DNA of 61,531 nucleotides from an uncultured bacterium (GCA_938018055.1 CALIKL010000039.1:1-61531); one strand, 5' to 3'. Positions 35,403 to 44,032 are shown, counted from the first letter of the stretch. A program made the numbers and translations. The notes: generated by a model not told the origin, from the letters alone.

Positions 35403-35429
35403 CCAGCTCTCTTCCTTAAGAAGAGCTGG
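35403..35429 (+). promoter_or_regulatory. Hairpin between the leader gene and secD
   Basis: CCAGCTCTCTT (35403-35413) pairs with AAG-A-AGAGCTGG (35418-35429), forming an 11-bp stem with one bulged A and a CCTT loop. It begins 30 bases after the leader stop codon and ends 63 bases before the secD ATG. No run of T follows directly, so it is not a typical intrinsic terminator. It may control secD translation or insulate the two frames. Confidence 0.5.
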
Positions 35430-35492
35430 TGATGGTCGTCGTGCGCGTGCGCGGCAGCCCTTTTTCCATCAGATTCCATTCTATACAACACC

Positions 35493-37352
35493 ATGCAAGG
35501 AAACGGATTCAAGATCTTCCTGACGGTCTTCTTCCTGGTCCTGTCGGGCTACTATCTATACCCGTCCGGTCAGAAGTACTTCCTGAATCAGGAAATGGAG
35601 GCGATGTCTGAAGATGAAAGACAGGCCTTCGAAAACGAAAACCTCGTTCGCATTCGATCGATCGATGAGAAATCACTGAATCTCGGACTCGACCTCTTGG
35701 GCGGAATGCACGTGGCACTGGAGGTGCGCGTTGATGCCCTCGTCCGAGAACTCGCTACGGATATTGACGAGACGTTCGATGACGTGCTCCGTGCTGCTTC
35801 TGAAACGTCCAATGCGTCGACGGACGGCGATTTCATCCAGGTATTTGTGGATGAGTTCGAGTCCCGTGATGGTGATGCTCGCTTGTCCCGGTACTTCCGC
35901 AACGAAGCCGCCCAGATTACGCGTCGTTCCACCAATGCGGAAGTAGCTTCGTACCTGCAGACCGAAGCATCGGAAGCGGTCACGCGCGCCATGTCGATCA
36001 TTCGTGACCGCGTTGACCGCTACGGCGTAACCGAGCCTTCCATCCAGCAGCAAGGGAGTCGCCGCATCATCGTGGAGCTTCCGGGGATTGACGATCCGGA
36101 GCGTATCCGTGGTCTCCTGCGGGGTACAGCCCGTCTGGAATTCCGCCTGATGGTGGACCCCGCGGAAAACGTACGCTCGCTCCAGCGACTGATCGACTTC
36201 TATGGGTCGGCAACAGACTCTAGTGACGTTGCAGACGCAGCAGCTGATACGACCTTCGACGTCAATGAGCTGCTTTCTGGTGATGACGGTGGTTCTGGAA
36301 ATGAACTGCTTGATGCCATGCAGCCGACAGGTCAGGGCGTTGAGCTCGGCATTGTCGCCGAGGAAGACACTGCCGCTGTCAACGAGCTCCTCAGTAATCC
36401 TGCAGTTCAGGACCTGCTGCCGCGGGGTATCAAGTACATGTATACCTCTGCGCCGATCGGGACCACGGCAGAAGGACTCGAGCTGTACCGCCTTCTTGGT
36501 GTCCGAACTGAAATTGAATTGACGGGAGATGTCATCACGGATGCCCGGGTAGACTTCGAGCAGTTCACGAACGTGCCGGAAGTCAGTATGACCATGAACT
36601 CTGAGGGCGCCCGTACCTGGGCTCGTGTCACAGGAGCCAATGTGGGCAAGAATGTGGCTATCGTTCTGGACGGCGTGGTGTATTCCTGGCCCAATGTTCT
36701 TCAGCGAATTACGGGCGGTCGTTCCAACATCACGAATCTGGATTCTCAGGAAGAGGCTCAGGATATCGTGACGGTTCTCAAGTCGGGAGCCCTGCCTGCA
36801 CCGGTTGAGATCGTGGAAGAGAGCACGGTTGGACCCAGCCTTGGAGCTGCTTCGATCAGTGCTGGTCTGAACTCGGTGATGTTCGGTCTTTTGCTCGTAG
36901 CCTTGTTCATGATCGTCTATTACCGCTCAGCAGGAATGGTCGCTGATCTGGCTCTGATCCTGAACCTCCTGTTTATTCTCGGTATCCTGGCCGGTTTCCA
37001 GGCCACACTTACCCTACCGGGTATCGCAGGTATCGTACTGACCATTGGTATGGCTGTCGACGCCAACGTGCTCATTTTCGAGCGCGTCCGAGAGGAAATG
37101 TCTACAGGTAAGACGCTCAAAGCATCCATTGACGGAGGCTACGCAAAGGCCCTCTCTGCCATTTTTGACGCCAACATCACGACGTTTTTCGTCGGCGTCA
37201 TTCTCTATTCGTTCGGTGTAGGTCCTATCCAGGGCTTTGCTGTGACGCTGATGGCCGGGATCCTTTCCTCCATGTTTACCGCAATCGTGTTCTCGCGCAT
37301 CATCATGGACTACATGGTGATCGAGCGCAAAGTTGGTGTCAGCTTCGGCTGA
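35493..37352 (+). CDS. secD: Protein translocase subunit SecD
   Basis: SecD (619 residues) works with SecF in the inner membrane to pull proteins across the Sec channel with the proton motive force. It has one N-terminal membrane helix (about residues 8-26), the motif SLNLGLDLLGGMHVALEV that begins the large P1 periplasmic domain, and a C-terminal block of five helices with LPGIAGIVLTIGMAVDANVLIFERVREEM, the signature of RND-type SecD. The P1 part is long and acidic (Asp-rich near residues 245-275). No Shine-Dalgarno precedes ATG 35493, which is common in this group. secF follows after 65 bases. Confidence 0.97.
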   Translation: MQGNGFKIFLTVFFLVLSGYYLYPSGQKYFLNQEMEAMSEDERQAFENENLVRIRSIDEKSLNLGLDLLGGMHVALEVRVDALVRELATDIDETFDDVLRAASETSNASTDGDFIQVFVDEFESRDGDARLSRYFRNEAAQITRRSTNAEVASYLQTEASEAVTRAMSIIRDRVDRYGVTEPSIQQQGSRRIIVELPGIDDPERIRGLLRGTARLEFRLMVDPAENVRSLQRLIDFYGSATDSSDVADAAADTTFDVNELLSGDDGGSGNELLDAMQPTGQGVELGIVAEEDTAAVNELLSNPAVQDLLPRGIKYMYTSAPIGTTAEGLELYRLLGVRTEIELTGDVITDARVDFEQFTNVPEVSMTMNSEGARTWARVTGANVGKNVAIVLDGVVYSWPNVLQRITGGRSNITNLDSQEEAQDIVTVLKSGALPAPVEIVEESTVGPSLGAASISAGLNSVMFGLLLVALFMIVYYRSAGMVADLALILNLLFILGILAGFQATLTLPGIAGIVLTIGMAVDANVLIFERVREEMSTGKTLKASIDGGYAKALSAIFDANITTFFVGVILYSFGVGPIQGFAVTLMAGILSSMFTAIVFSRIIMDYMVIERKVGVSFG

Positions 37353-37417
37353 TCAGGACTGCGAACTGAGTAAACAACAGCATTCAACGGGCCGTCTGGC
37401 CCTGAAAAACGAACATC

Positions 37418-38326
37418 ATGCGTATTCTAGAAAACACCAACTTCCGCTTCATCGATTCGCGGCGGAAGGGGTATATCATCTCGGGCATCCTGATCCTGCT
37501 TTCCCTCGGGTCGCTCGCCATCAATGGTCTCGAAGTCGGAATTGACTTCAAAGGGGGGCGGGAATTTGTCATCGACTCGAATGAGATGTATGACGTAACC
37601 GCTGTCCGTTCCGTCCTGTCCGAGGCTCTCGGCACAGAGCCGGAAGTGAAAGCTTACGACGGTGACATGCTGCTCGTGCGGGTAGCAGGTGCCGAAGATG
37701 TCACCACCGTACAGAACGCCATCATTTCGGCCCTTGAAGCCTCGTTTCCGGAAACGGAGCCACGTGTCGAGGGGACGTATGCCGTCAGTCCGCGATTCGC
37801 AGACGATCTGAAACGGGGTGCCATCTATTCCATCCTCGGGTCCTTGCTCGTCATTTTCGTCTATATCCTTCTGCGTTTCGAATGGCGCTTTGGGCTGGGT
37901 GCAGTGGCTGCGTTGTTCCACGATGTGACCATCGTACTGGGACTCTTTTCAATCCTGAAGGGCGTCCTTGGCTTTTCGTTACAAATCGATCAGTCCATCA
38001 TTGCCGCGTTCCTGACCATCGTGGGGTACTCGCTAAACGATACGGTGGTTGTCTTTGACCGTATCCGTGAGTACTCCGGCATCTTCAAGTCAGAGTCCTA
38101 TTCGGCCGTGGTGAACAAGTCGATCAACAACACGCTTAGTCGTACGATTGTCACCTCCGGAACCACCTTGTTCGTGGTAACGGTCCTGTTTATATTCGGC
38201 GGAGAGGTGCTCCGCGGTTTTGCGTTTGCCCTCATGGTTGGCGTAGTGATCGGGACTTACTCTTCGATTTTTGTGGCTTCCCCTCTCGTTGTCGAACTGC
38301 GAAAAAGGGCGGCTAGTACTCGGTAA
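37418..38326 (+). CDS. secF: Protein translocase subunit SecF
   Basis: SecF (302 residues) is the partner of SecD. It has the N-terminal helix after RRKGYIISGILILLS, the motif NGLEVGIDFKGGREFVID that starts the small periplasmic domain, and five C-terminal helices with SIIAAFLTIVGYSLNDTVVVFDRIRE, NKSINNTLSRTIVTSGTTL and the last segment ending SPLVVELRK. Length is typical. In many Bacteroidota SecD and SecF are one polypeptide; here they are separate genes in the order secD-secF. The STAS gene follows after 51 bases. Confidence 0.97.
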   Translation: MRILENTNFRFIDSRRKGYIISGILILLSLGSLAINGLEVGIDFKGGREFVIDSNEMYDVTAVRSVLSEALGTEPEVKAYDGDMLLVRVAGAEDVTTVQNAIISALEASFPETEPRVEGTYAVSPRFADDLKRGAIYSILGSLLVIFVYILLRFEWRFGLGAVAALFHDVTIVLGLFSILKGVLGFSLQIDQSIIAAFLTIVGYSLNDTVVVFDRIREYSGIFKSESYSAVVNKSINNTLSRTIVTSGTTLFVVTVLFIFGGEVLRGFAFALMVGVVIGTYSSIFVASPLVVELRKRAASTR

Positions 38327-38377
38327 TCGAGTCGGGACGCACCGGCTTTTCATTGATCCCTCGACGCAATAAAGGAC

Positions 38378-38725
38378 ATGAATTACAACGTAGACGAACG
38401 GTATAACTGTGTAGTCATCACGCTCAAAGGCAACGTGATGGGCGGCCCTGATGGCTCCAAGCTGCACGATTCGCTGCATGAACTACAGGAGGCAGGCAAG
38501 ACCAATGTGGTCGTCGACCTGGCTAAGGTCAAGTTCATGAACTCCAGCGGTCTGGGCATGCTTATCAGTGCCCTGACGACGATGCGCAATGCCGGTGGAG
38601 ACCTGCGGCTGGCCAATGTGGCTGACCGCATCCAGTCTTTGCTGGTTATCACCAAGCTCATCACGGTGTTCAAGCACTTTGATTCCGTCGAAGCAGCAGC
38701 CAAGAGCTTCGAAGACGGTGAGTAG
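38378..38725 (+). CDS. STAS-domain anti-sigma factor antagonist
   Basis: This 115-residue protein is a single STAS domain of the SpoIIAA/RsbV type, which binds an anti-sigma kinase when unphosphorylated and frees a sigma factor. The phosphorylation site is FMNSSGLGML (Ser56/57), where the usual Asp before Ser-Ser is Asn. TNVVVDLAKV forms the preceding strand. AAAGGA lies just upstream of the ATG. The cognate kinase (RsbW-type) and phosphatase are not in the window. It follows secF by 51 bases with no terminator between them, and a strong terminator follows it, so it probably shares the secDF transcript. Confidence 0.9.
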   Translation: MNYNVDERYNCVVITLKGNVMGGPDGSKLHDSLHELQEAGKTNVVVDLAKVKFMNSSGLGMLISALTTMRNAGGDLRLANVADRIQSLLVITKLITVFKHFDSVEAAAKSFEDGE

Positions 38726-38777
38726 TATGGCTTCCGGTGGCCGAGTCGCGACCGGGTAGCCATTCATAGCGATTCGC

Positions 38778-38805
38778 GAGGCGGCGGACTATGGTCCGCC
38801 GCCTC
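38778..38805 (+). terminator. Strong GC-rich hairpin terminator after the STAS gene
   Basis: GAGGCGGCGGAC (38778-38789) and GTCCGCCGCCTC (38794-38805) form a perfect 12-bp stem with a TATG loop, followed by CTTCGTGTCTT, a T-rich but interrupted tail. It lies 52 bases after the STAS stop and 122 bases before purA, the right place to end the secDF-STAS transcript. Confidence 0.8.
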
Positions 38806-38927
38806 CTTCGTGTCTTATCGATCCCTCTTTTCCCGTTTGGGAGTACCTGCGACCGCTCATCGCATGCATGGATGGATCTTCTTCCAGATCAGTGCGGATC
38901 TCCGCACACATTCAATTTCATCGAGAC

Positions 38928-40202
38928 ATGCCAGTAACGGTAGTTATCGGAAGCCAGTGGGGCGACGAGGGCAAGGGCAAAATCGTCGATCTGATCGCCA
39001 AGGACATCGACATTGTCGCCCGCTATCAGGGTGGCGCCAACGCAGGGCATACCATCTGTTGGGGAGACAATGAGTTCGTGTTGCACCTGGTGCCGAGTGG
39101 CATTTTCCAGGAAGGCGTACAGTGCGTAATTGGCAATGGGGTTGTAATCGACCCTGTCGCGGTGATGAAAGAGATCAAAATGATCCGGGAGCTGGGGTAT
39201 GAGGTGGAAGGCCGCCTGCACATTTCCCACAATGCCCATTTGATCATGCCCTATCACAAGAAGGTCGAAGAAGCCAGGGAGCGCTGGCGCGATGCAGGGG
39301 CGATTGGTACAACGGGGCGTGGAATAGGTCCTTCTTATGTAGACAAGTTTGCCCGCACAGGCATTCGTGTGGTGGACTTGTTGGACCGCGATGTCCTGCG
39401 CGAGAAGCTATTGACCTCGATGGAAGAGAAAAACGCCATTCTTCAAAACGTGTACGGGGCAGAACAGCTTGATGTCGAGGCCATCATCGAAGAGTACGTC
39501 GAGTTCGACAAGCTGATTGATCCCTTCGTAACGGATACCACAGAACTGCTGGGCAATGCTCTCGCTCAAGGGAAGCGTGTCCTTGCGGAAGGCGCTCAAG
39601 GATCATTGCTGGACGTGGATTTTGGAACCTATCCGTTTGTTACCTCCTCGCACCCAACGGTAGGGGGATGTTGCACAGGTCTGGGTGTACCGCCTACGTC
39701 CGTAAACCGGGTAATTGGTATCGTCAAGGCGTACTGCACGCGCGTTGGCAATGGACCCTTCCCGACGGAATTGCTGGATGAAACCGGAGAAGAGCTACGC
39801 AGGACCGGCGCTGAATTTGGCGCAACGACAGGGCGGCCCCGACGTTGCGGCTGGTTGGATCTCGTAGCATTGCGATACACCACGATGGTAAACGGGTTTA
39901 CCGATCTCGCCATCACCAAGCTTGATGTCCTCTCGAACCTGGACGAGATCAACGTGTGCACCGGCTATCGGATCGACGGAAAAAGTACACGTCGTTTCCC
40001 GAATGATATCCGTACGTTGGAGCGGATCGAACCGGAATATGAAACGCTCCCGGGTTGGCAAAAGGACATTACAGGCGTCACTTCCATGGATGAACTGCCT
40101 TCGGAGGCAAGAGATTACCTGGCTTTCGTCTCGAACTACTTGAACGTGCCCGCCAGCATTGTATCCTCGGGTCCGAAACGCGAGCAGACCATCGTGTGTT
40201 AG
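38928..40202 (+). CDS. purA: Adenylosuccinate synthetase
   Basis: This 424-residue enzyme joins IMP and aspartate using GTP, the first committed step from IMP to AMP. The N-terminus MPVTVVIGSQWGDEGKGKIVD contains the phosphate-binding GDEGKGK loop and the catalytic Asp and His (GANAGHTI). GAIGTTGRGIGPSYVDK, AEGAQGSLLDVDFGTYPFVTSS and TTGRPRRCGWLDLVALR are family signatures. The frame is open 20 codons upstream, but similarity starts at ATG 38928. The next gene, a histidine kinase, starts 6 bases after the stop, so the two are co-transcribed. Confidence 0.98.
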   Translation: MPVTVVIGSQWGDEGKGKIVDLIAKDIDIVARYQGGANAGHTICWGDNEFVLHLVPSGIFQEGVQCVIGNGVVIDPVAVMKEIKMIRELGYEVEGRLHISHNAHLIMPYHKKVEEARERWRDAGAIGTTGRGIGPSYVDKFARTGIRVVDLLDRDVLREKLLTSMEEKNAILQNVYGAEQLDVEAIIEEYVEFDKLIDPFVTDTTELLGNALAQGKRVLAEGAQGSLLDVDFGTYPFVTSSHPTVGGCCTGLGVPPTSVNRVIGIVKAYCTRVGNGPFPTELLDETGEELRRTGAEFGATTGRPRRCGWLDLVALRYTTMVNGFTDLAITKLDVLSNLDEINVCTGYRIDGKSTRRFPNDIRTLERIEPEYETLPGWQKDITGVTSMDELPSEARDYLAFVSNYLNVPASIVSSGPKREQTIVC

Positions 40203-40208
40203 ACACGG

Positions 40209-41615
40209 ATGCGCGTCTATCGACTTTCCACCAATCTGAAGCTTGGGCTGATCACCTTCGCCAGCCTCATTGCGATCGCATCGCTTTGGGTCACCACGCG
40301 ACTGGTTGATCAGTTGAAGGAGAGGGAAGCGGCGGTTGTCCAGCTATGGGCGCAGGCCCTGGAGCAGATTCCGCTCGTGGAGCAGCAGGCAGCCAATCAT
40401 CCATTTCCGACTGAATTTGAGGAAATGGAGGGCCTTCTGGACTCTTGGAGCAACATGCTATCAAGTCCTTTTGCCGCGTTGAGCGACGAAGATTTGGAAC
40501 GCTATCGGGATGCCTTGGTGTGGGCGCAGACCCACCCAGAAAATGCGGATATAAACTTCCTTCAGGAAGTCATCGTGCGCAACACGGACCTCTTTTCGGG
40601 CATCCCCGCCATTGTGGTGGACTCTTCCTCCGGAACACCCGGAATCTGGCGCAATGTGGGCGTTCCTGAGTCGCTGTCAGAACTCTCAGAGAGCGAGCAG
40701 CAAGCTTCGATGCGTGCTTTGCTGCGAATTGCCGAGGGGATGGCTGCTCAGCACCGGCCTATTCCCATCGTGGTCAACTTCCCGGAAACGGAGTTTTTTC
40801 CTGCGACACGATTCGTTCAGATGCTCTATTACGGAGAATCAGAGCTGGTCGCCCGGCTCCGTTGGTTTCCGTATATCCAGTTGCTCTTCGTGGCTCTTTT
40901 TGTCCTGGTTGGATATTTCGGCTTTTCCTATATCCGACGCAGCGAGCAAAGCAGTCTCTGGGTCGGAATGGCAAAGGAGGCGGCTCATCAGCTGGGCACA
41001 CCCATTTCGAGTTTGATGGGATGGGTGGAAATGTTGCGCCTGAATAGAGAAGAAGGAAAAGGACTCGAGCATGATCTGGACGCATTTGGGGAGATTGAAA
41101 AGGACATCAATCGGCTGGAGCGTGTAACCGCCCGCTTCTCGGACATTGGCAGCTTGCCAAAACTGGATCGTCAACCTGTAGCTCCTGTGTTGGAAGCGAC
41201 TGCGGACTACATTCGCCGTCGAATTCCCCAAAGTGGCCAGTTCATTCGAGTCGAGGTGAAGGCCGATCCGGAAATGGAAGCACCGCTCAACACGGACCTG
41301 TTTGAGTGGGTCATCGAGAACCTGCTCAAAAATGCGCTGGATGCCATGGAGGAGGGGCGAGGTCACATCCAGATCGAAGCCTCGAGGGTCAGTGACCGGG
41401 TACGAATAGACGTATCTGATACCGGCAAAGGCATTGATCGCCGACAATGGAAGAATGTATTCCGTCCGGGATACAGTACGAAAAAACGCGGGTGGGGCCT
41501 CGGACTAAGCCTCGCAAAAAGGGTAGTGGAAGACTACCATGGCGGCTCGCTGACGCTCGCAGCGTCCCGGCCTGGAGAGGGCTCAACCTTCCGAATTGAA
41601 ATCCCGCTTCATTGA
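40209..41615 (+). CDS. Membrane sensor histidine kinase
   Basis: This 468-residue kinase has two membrane helices (about residues 12-33 and 218-240) flanking an extracytoplasmic sensor region of about 185 residues without a recognised fold. The H box is AKEAAHQLGTPISSLMGW, a variant (HQLGTP) common in Bacteroidota kinases, followed by the N box ENLLKNALDAM, DTGKGID and GWGLGLSLAKRVVEDYHGG. It phosphorylates an unknown response regulator; none is adjacent. Its ATG lies 6 bases after the purA stop, a conserved-looking link in which a housekeeping promoter would drive the kinase. A short hairpin at 41620-41637 follows the stop. Confidence 0.93.
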   Translation: MRVYRLSTNLKLGLITFASLIAIASLWVTTRLVDQLKEREAAVVQLWAQALEQIPLVEQQAANHPFPTEFEEMEGLLDSWSNMLSSPFAALSDEDLERYRDALVWAQTHPENADINFLQEVIVRNTDLFSGIPAIVVDSSSGTPGIWRNVGVPESLSELSESEQQASMRALLRIAEGMAAQHRPIPIVVNFPETEFFPATRFVQMLYYGESELVARLRWFPYIQLLFVALFVLVGYFGFSYIRRSEQSSLWVGMAKEAAHQLGTPISSLMGWVEMLRLNREEGKGLEHDLDAFGEIEKDINRLERVTARFSDIGSLPKLDRQPVAPVLEATADYIRRRIPQSGQFIRVEVKADPEMEAPLNTDLFEWVIENLLKNALDAMEEGRGHIQIEASRVSDRVRIDVSDTGKGIDRRQWKNVFRPGYSTKKRGWGLGLSLAKRVVEDYHGGSLTLAASRPGEGSTFRIEIPLH

Positions 41616-41619
41616 AAGG

Positions 41620-41637
41620 TGTCGGTTTCAACCGACA
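41620..41637. terminator. Short hairpin between convergent genes
   Basis: TGTCGGT (41620-41626) and ACCGACA (41631-41637) form a 7-bp stem with a TTCA loop in the 29-base gap between the convergent kinase and membrane-protein genes. It could end both transcripts, but the T tract is weak on both strands. Confidence 0.45.
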
Positions 41638-41644
41638 TCGACGC

Positions 41645-42712
41645 TTATTCGAAGCGGAAACGGGATCGCAGGTTGGGATCGCTGATGGGACTCACGGCCA
41701 CGTAAATGTCATCACGGAAGCGCCAGGTTACCCGGAAAAAATCAGGCGCATTACGAACTTCTACGCTGCCTGTCTCAGCAATCTGCTTGAGTATGCTCGA
41801 ATCCACGACATAGGATCGGCGAGCAGATTCCAGGAAACGGTAGTCCAGAACAAAAATATGCAGTTCAGTTTCCATTCCCTGATCCTTGTAATGAATCACC
41901 GGGAAGGACAGCTCCCCATCCAAGGCCCCCACTGACACACCTTCAATCATTCCCTCATCCAGGGAAGGCACAGCCAAGCGCCAATCCAGGCGATCAGTCA
42001 GGAATCGCTCCACTTGCTCGGCATCACCAGCCCGAAACTCCGGAGACCCGCTATCCAGATTTGACAGCGTATCGAACAATTCCGATCGGGTAGTAGAAGA
42101 AGAACTGGAGGGAGAAGTGATCCAGGAGCCGATTGCAGCTGATACAAGGATGACCAATACGCCGGCTGCAATACGGGCGGGAAGGGGAAATTGCCTTCCC
42201 ACAGCAGGCGATGCTGGGGCGGCAGGCCTATTGGCTGCTTCCCAGCGTTCCCGGATGGTCTCCGGGACGTCCGCCATCTGTGTATTCAAGTACTGGCGCA
42301 TCGACTCTTCCAGCCCCTCCATGGTCAAGCGTCTTGCTACAGAGGTCAAGCCGTCAGACTCCAGCGCACGACGAACCGAGATCAGAAACACCTCCCGGTC
42401 GGAGGCACTTCCATCGTTGTCCTTGAAAGCCCGAACGACGGCAATGCGCCTGGGAGGACTGAATCGGGAAAGCATGCGGGGAAGGAGCTCTTCGAGGGCT
42501 TGCGGGACTTGCCGTTTGGTCAGCCATGCACCACCGTCCGACATATGCCTGCCTGCGATCAGTTGGATCAGCTCGGAAGCTTCAGAACGATTGCCTTTAC
42601 CGCGAGCGTCGAGGGCTTTAGCCAATAAAACAGATGCTTCTTCCGCGTCTTCTGCTACCAGCTGGGCATAGAGATACAGGTCGTCAATGTCTGAATGCGG
42701 AAGTGATTTCAC
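41645..42712 (-). CDS. Single-span membrane protein, anti-sigma-like layout, unknown
   Basis: This 355-residue protein has a helical cytoplasmic N-terminal region of about 170 residues, one membrane helix (about 178-196, ARIAAGVLVILVSAAIGSWI), a Ser-rich linker and a C-terminal extracytoplasmic domain of about 140 residues. This layout resembles anti-sigma factors and other regulators with one span, but no zinc-binding or sigma-binding motif is visible and no sigma factor gene is nearby. Its ATG overlaps the stop of the DUF62 gene upstream (42709-42712), so it is translated together with a SAM-hydrolase-like enzyme. I do not recognise the family. Confidence 0.7.
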   Translation of the reverse strand: MKSLPHSDIDDLYLYAQLVAEDAEEASVLLAKALDARGKGNRSEASELIQLIAGRHMSDGGAWLTKRQVPQALEELLPRMLSRFSPPRRIAVVRAFKDNDGSASDREVFLISVRRALESDGLTSVARRLTMEGLEESMRQYLNTQMADVPETIRERWEAANRPAAPASPAVGRQFPLPARIAAGVLVILVSAAIGSWITSPSSSSSTTRSELFDTLSNLDSGSPEFRAGDAEQVERFLTDRLDWRLAVPSLDEGMIEGVSVGALDGELSFPVIHYKDQGMETELHIFVLDYRFLESARRSYVVDSSILKQIAETGSVEVRNAPDFFRVTWRFRDDIYVAVSPISDPNLRSRFRFE

Positions 42713-43539
42713 GTTTTGTCGTCCATGAATAGAATATTGACCGGGGCTCCTTTCCGGATATTCAACATACTGCTGGCAGATCCTTTATGGATCGCTATTT
42801 CGAGCATGTCCTGGCTGTTGAAAAGCACCGTTGGTTCGCCAGGATCAACGTCGGAATACGTCTCGCTGTTCGAGGCGATGATTGAAGTCCCTGCATAGCA
42901 CTTGAATGTTCGAGATCGACGATGCGATTCGAATTGGTCCCGCGCGATATTCGTGATGCAATTCCCGAATCGATCAATATGAACAACCCATCCTTGAATT
43001 CCCTGATCGTCTGAAATGGGGAGGGCCCAATGAAGCGATTTGATAGACGTTATGGGTGTGCCGGCCGAAGAAAGAGACAGGCCAGACGCTAGGCGCGCTG
43101 CTATGGGAGCAAAAATATCCCGGCCGTGGAAGGTAGTACTGATGGTGACATCTCGCCAGAATCGCGGCTGATCCAGTTCAACAACTTTTTCAGCAGATTG
43201 CCCTGCCAGTAGAAGGGAGAAAAGGCCATTATCAGGGCCAACAAAAAGCTGATTGCGATACTTCATGGCGATCGCCTTTCGGCTGGAGCCGACCCCCGGG
43301 TCCACGACGGCGAGATGTACCGTGCCATTAGGGAAGGCTTCTGCAACGGTCCGCAGTACAAAAGCCCCATCCATGATGTCGTGTGGTGCAATGTCGTGGG
43401 ACACGTCCACGAGTTTCAGATCAGGATTGATACCGAGCATGACGCCCTTCATGGCTGCGACGTACCCGTCCTGCGAGCCAAAGTCAGTAGTCAGGGTCAG
43501 GATACCGTTGGTTGCAAACACGGAAGGTGCGGAAGGCAA
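42709..43539 (-). CDS. SAM hydroxide adenosyltransferase (DUF62)
   Basis: This 276-residue protein belongs to the SAM hydroxide adenosyltransferase/fluorinase family. Most members cleave S-adenosylmethionine with water to adenosine and methionine. Visible signatures are TLTTDFGSQDGYVAAMKG, DVSHDIAPHDI, VVDPGVGSSRKAI, FVGPDNGLFSLLL and FHGRDIFAPIAARLA, which hold the conserved Asp, Arg and His of the hydrolase type; the long loop typical of fluorinases is not evident. The physiological role of the hydrolase is unclear. The start is the ATG at 43539, and the gene overlaps the next by 4 bases. It is divergent from yraN. Confidence 0.9.
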   Translation of the reverse strand: MPSAPSVFATNGILTLTTDFGSQDGYVAAMKGVMLGINPDLKLVDVSHDIAPHDIMDGAFVLRTVAEAFPNGTVHLAVVDPGVGSSRKAIAMKYRNQLFVGPDNGLFSLLLAGQSAEKVVELDQPRFWRDVTISTTFHGRDIFAPIAARLASGLSLSSAGTPITSIKSLHWALPISDDQGIQGWVVHIDRFGNCITNIARDQFESHRRSRTFKCYAGTSIIASNSETYSDVDPGEPTVLFNSQDMLEIAIHKGSASSMLNIRKGAPVNILFMDDKT

Positions 43540-43639
43540 GCGAGTGGGTCTGTAGCAGGGGTATCAGAAGATAGGACAACAAACCTTCATGGATGCCCGT
43601 CCGTGTTGCATTCATTGTTTGACCAGCGAGGTTGACCCA

Positions 43640-44023
43640 ATGCCGTCTTTTCGCCAGAGCAAAGGAGCAAACGGCGAAGCTATTGCTGCGCGGTTTCTGC
43701 AAGAACGAGGGTATCGGGTACTTGAGCGGAATTACCGATTCAAGAAGGCGGAAATCGATCTGATCGCTTCTTTGCCGACCAAGGACGCTGAACATGAGCA
43801 CCTACTCATATTCGTAGAGGTGAAATGGCGACGCAACGCAGACTTTGCTGCACCCGAATCGGCTGTCAACCTGGCGAAGCGCCGTCGGTTGGTCCTGGCC
43901 GCCGAGGCGTTTCTGCGTGATCGGAAACTTGAGCATTCGATATGCCGATTTGACATCGTTGCCCTGACCGGCGACGGCCGCGGACTGCAGATCGACCACA
44001 TCGAGTCTGCATTCGATGCTTGA
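43640..44023 (+). CDS. YraN/UPF0102 endonuclease-fold protein
   Basis: This 127-residue protein is of the UPF0102 (YraN) family with a restriction-endonuclease-like fold. Motifs are GANGEAIAARFLQERGYRVLERNYR, EIDLIA (active-site Asp-containing strand) and LIFVEVKWRR (Glu-x-Lys of the PD-(D/E)xK site), then RRLVLAAEAFL and CRFDIVAL. The frame is open 17 codons further upstream, but the family begins MPSFRQSKGANGE, so ATG 43640 is chosen. Function is not well known; a link to DNA uptake or repair has been suggested for relatives. It converges on the next gene with 9 bases between the stops. Confidence 0.9.
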   Translation: MPSFRQSKGANGEAIAARFLQERGYRVLERNYRFKKAEIDLIASLPTKDAEHEHLLIFVEVKWRRNADFAAPESAVNLAKRRRLVLAAEAFLRDRKLEHSICRFDIVALTGDGRGLQIDHIESAFDA

Positions 44024-44032
44024 CGTCTTCTT

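Noticed and set aside
35403-35429. Intrinsic terminator between the leader frame and secD
   Set aside because: The stem is followed by TGATGGTCG with no T run; the nearest T run (from about 35460) is 30 bases away.
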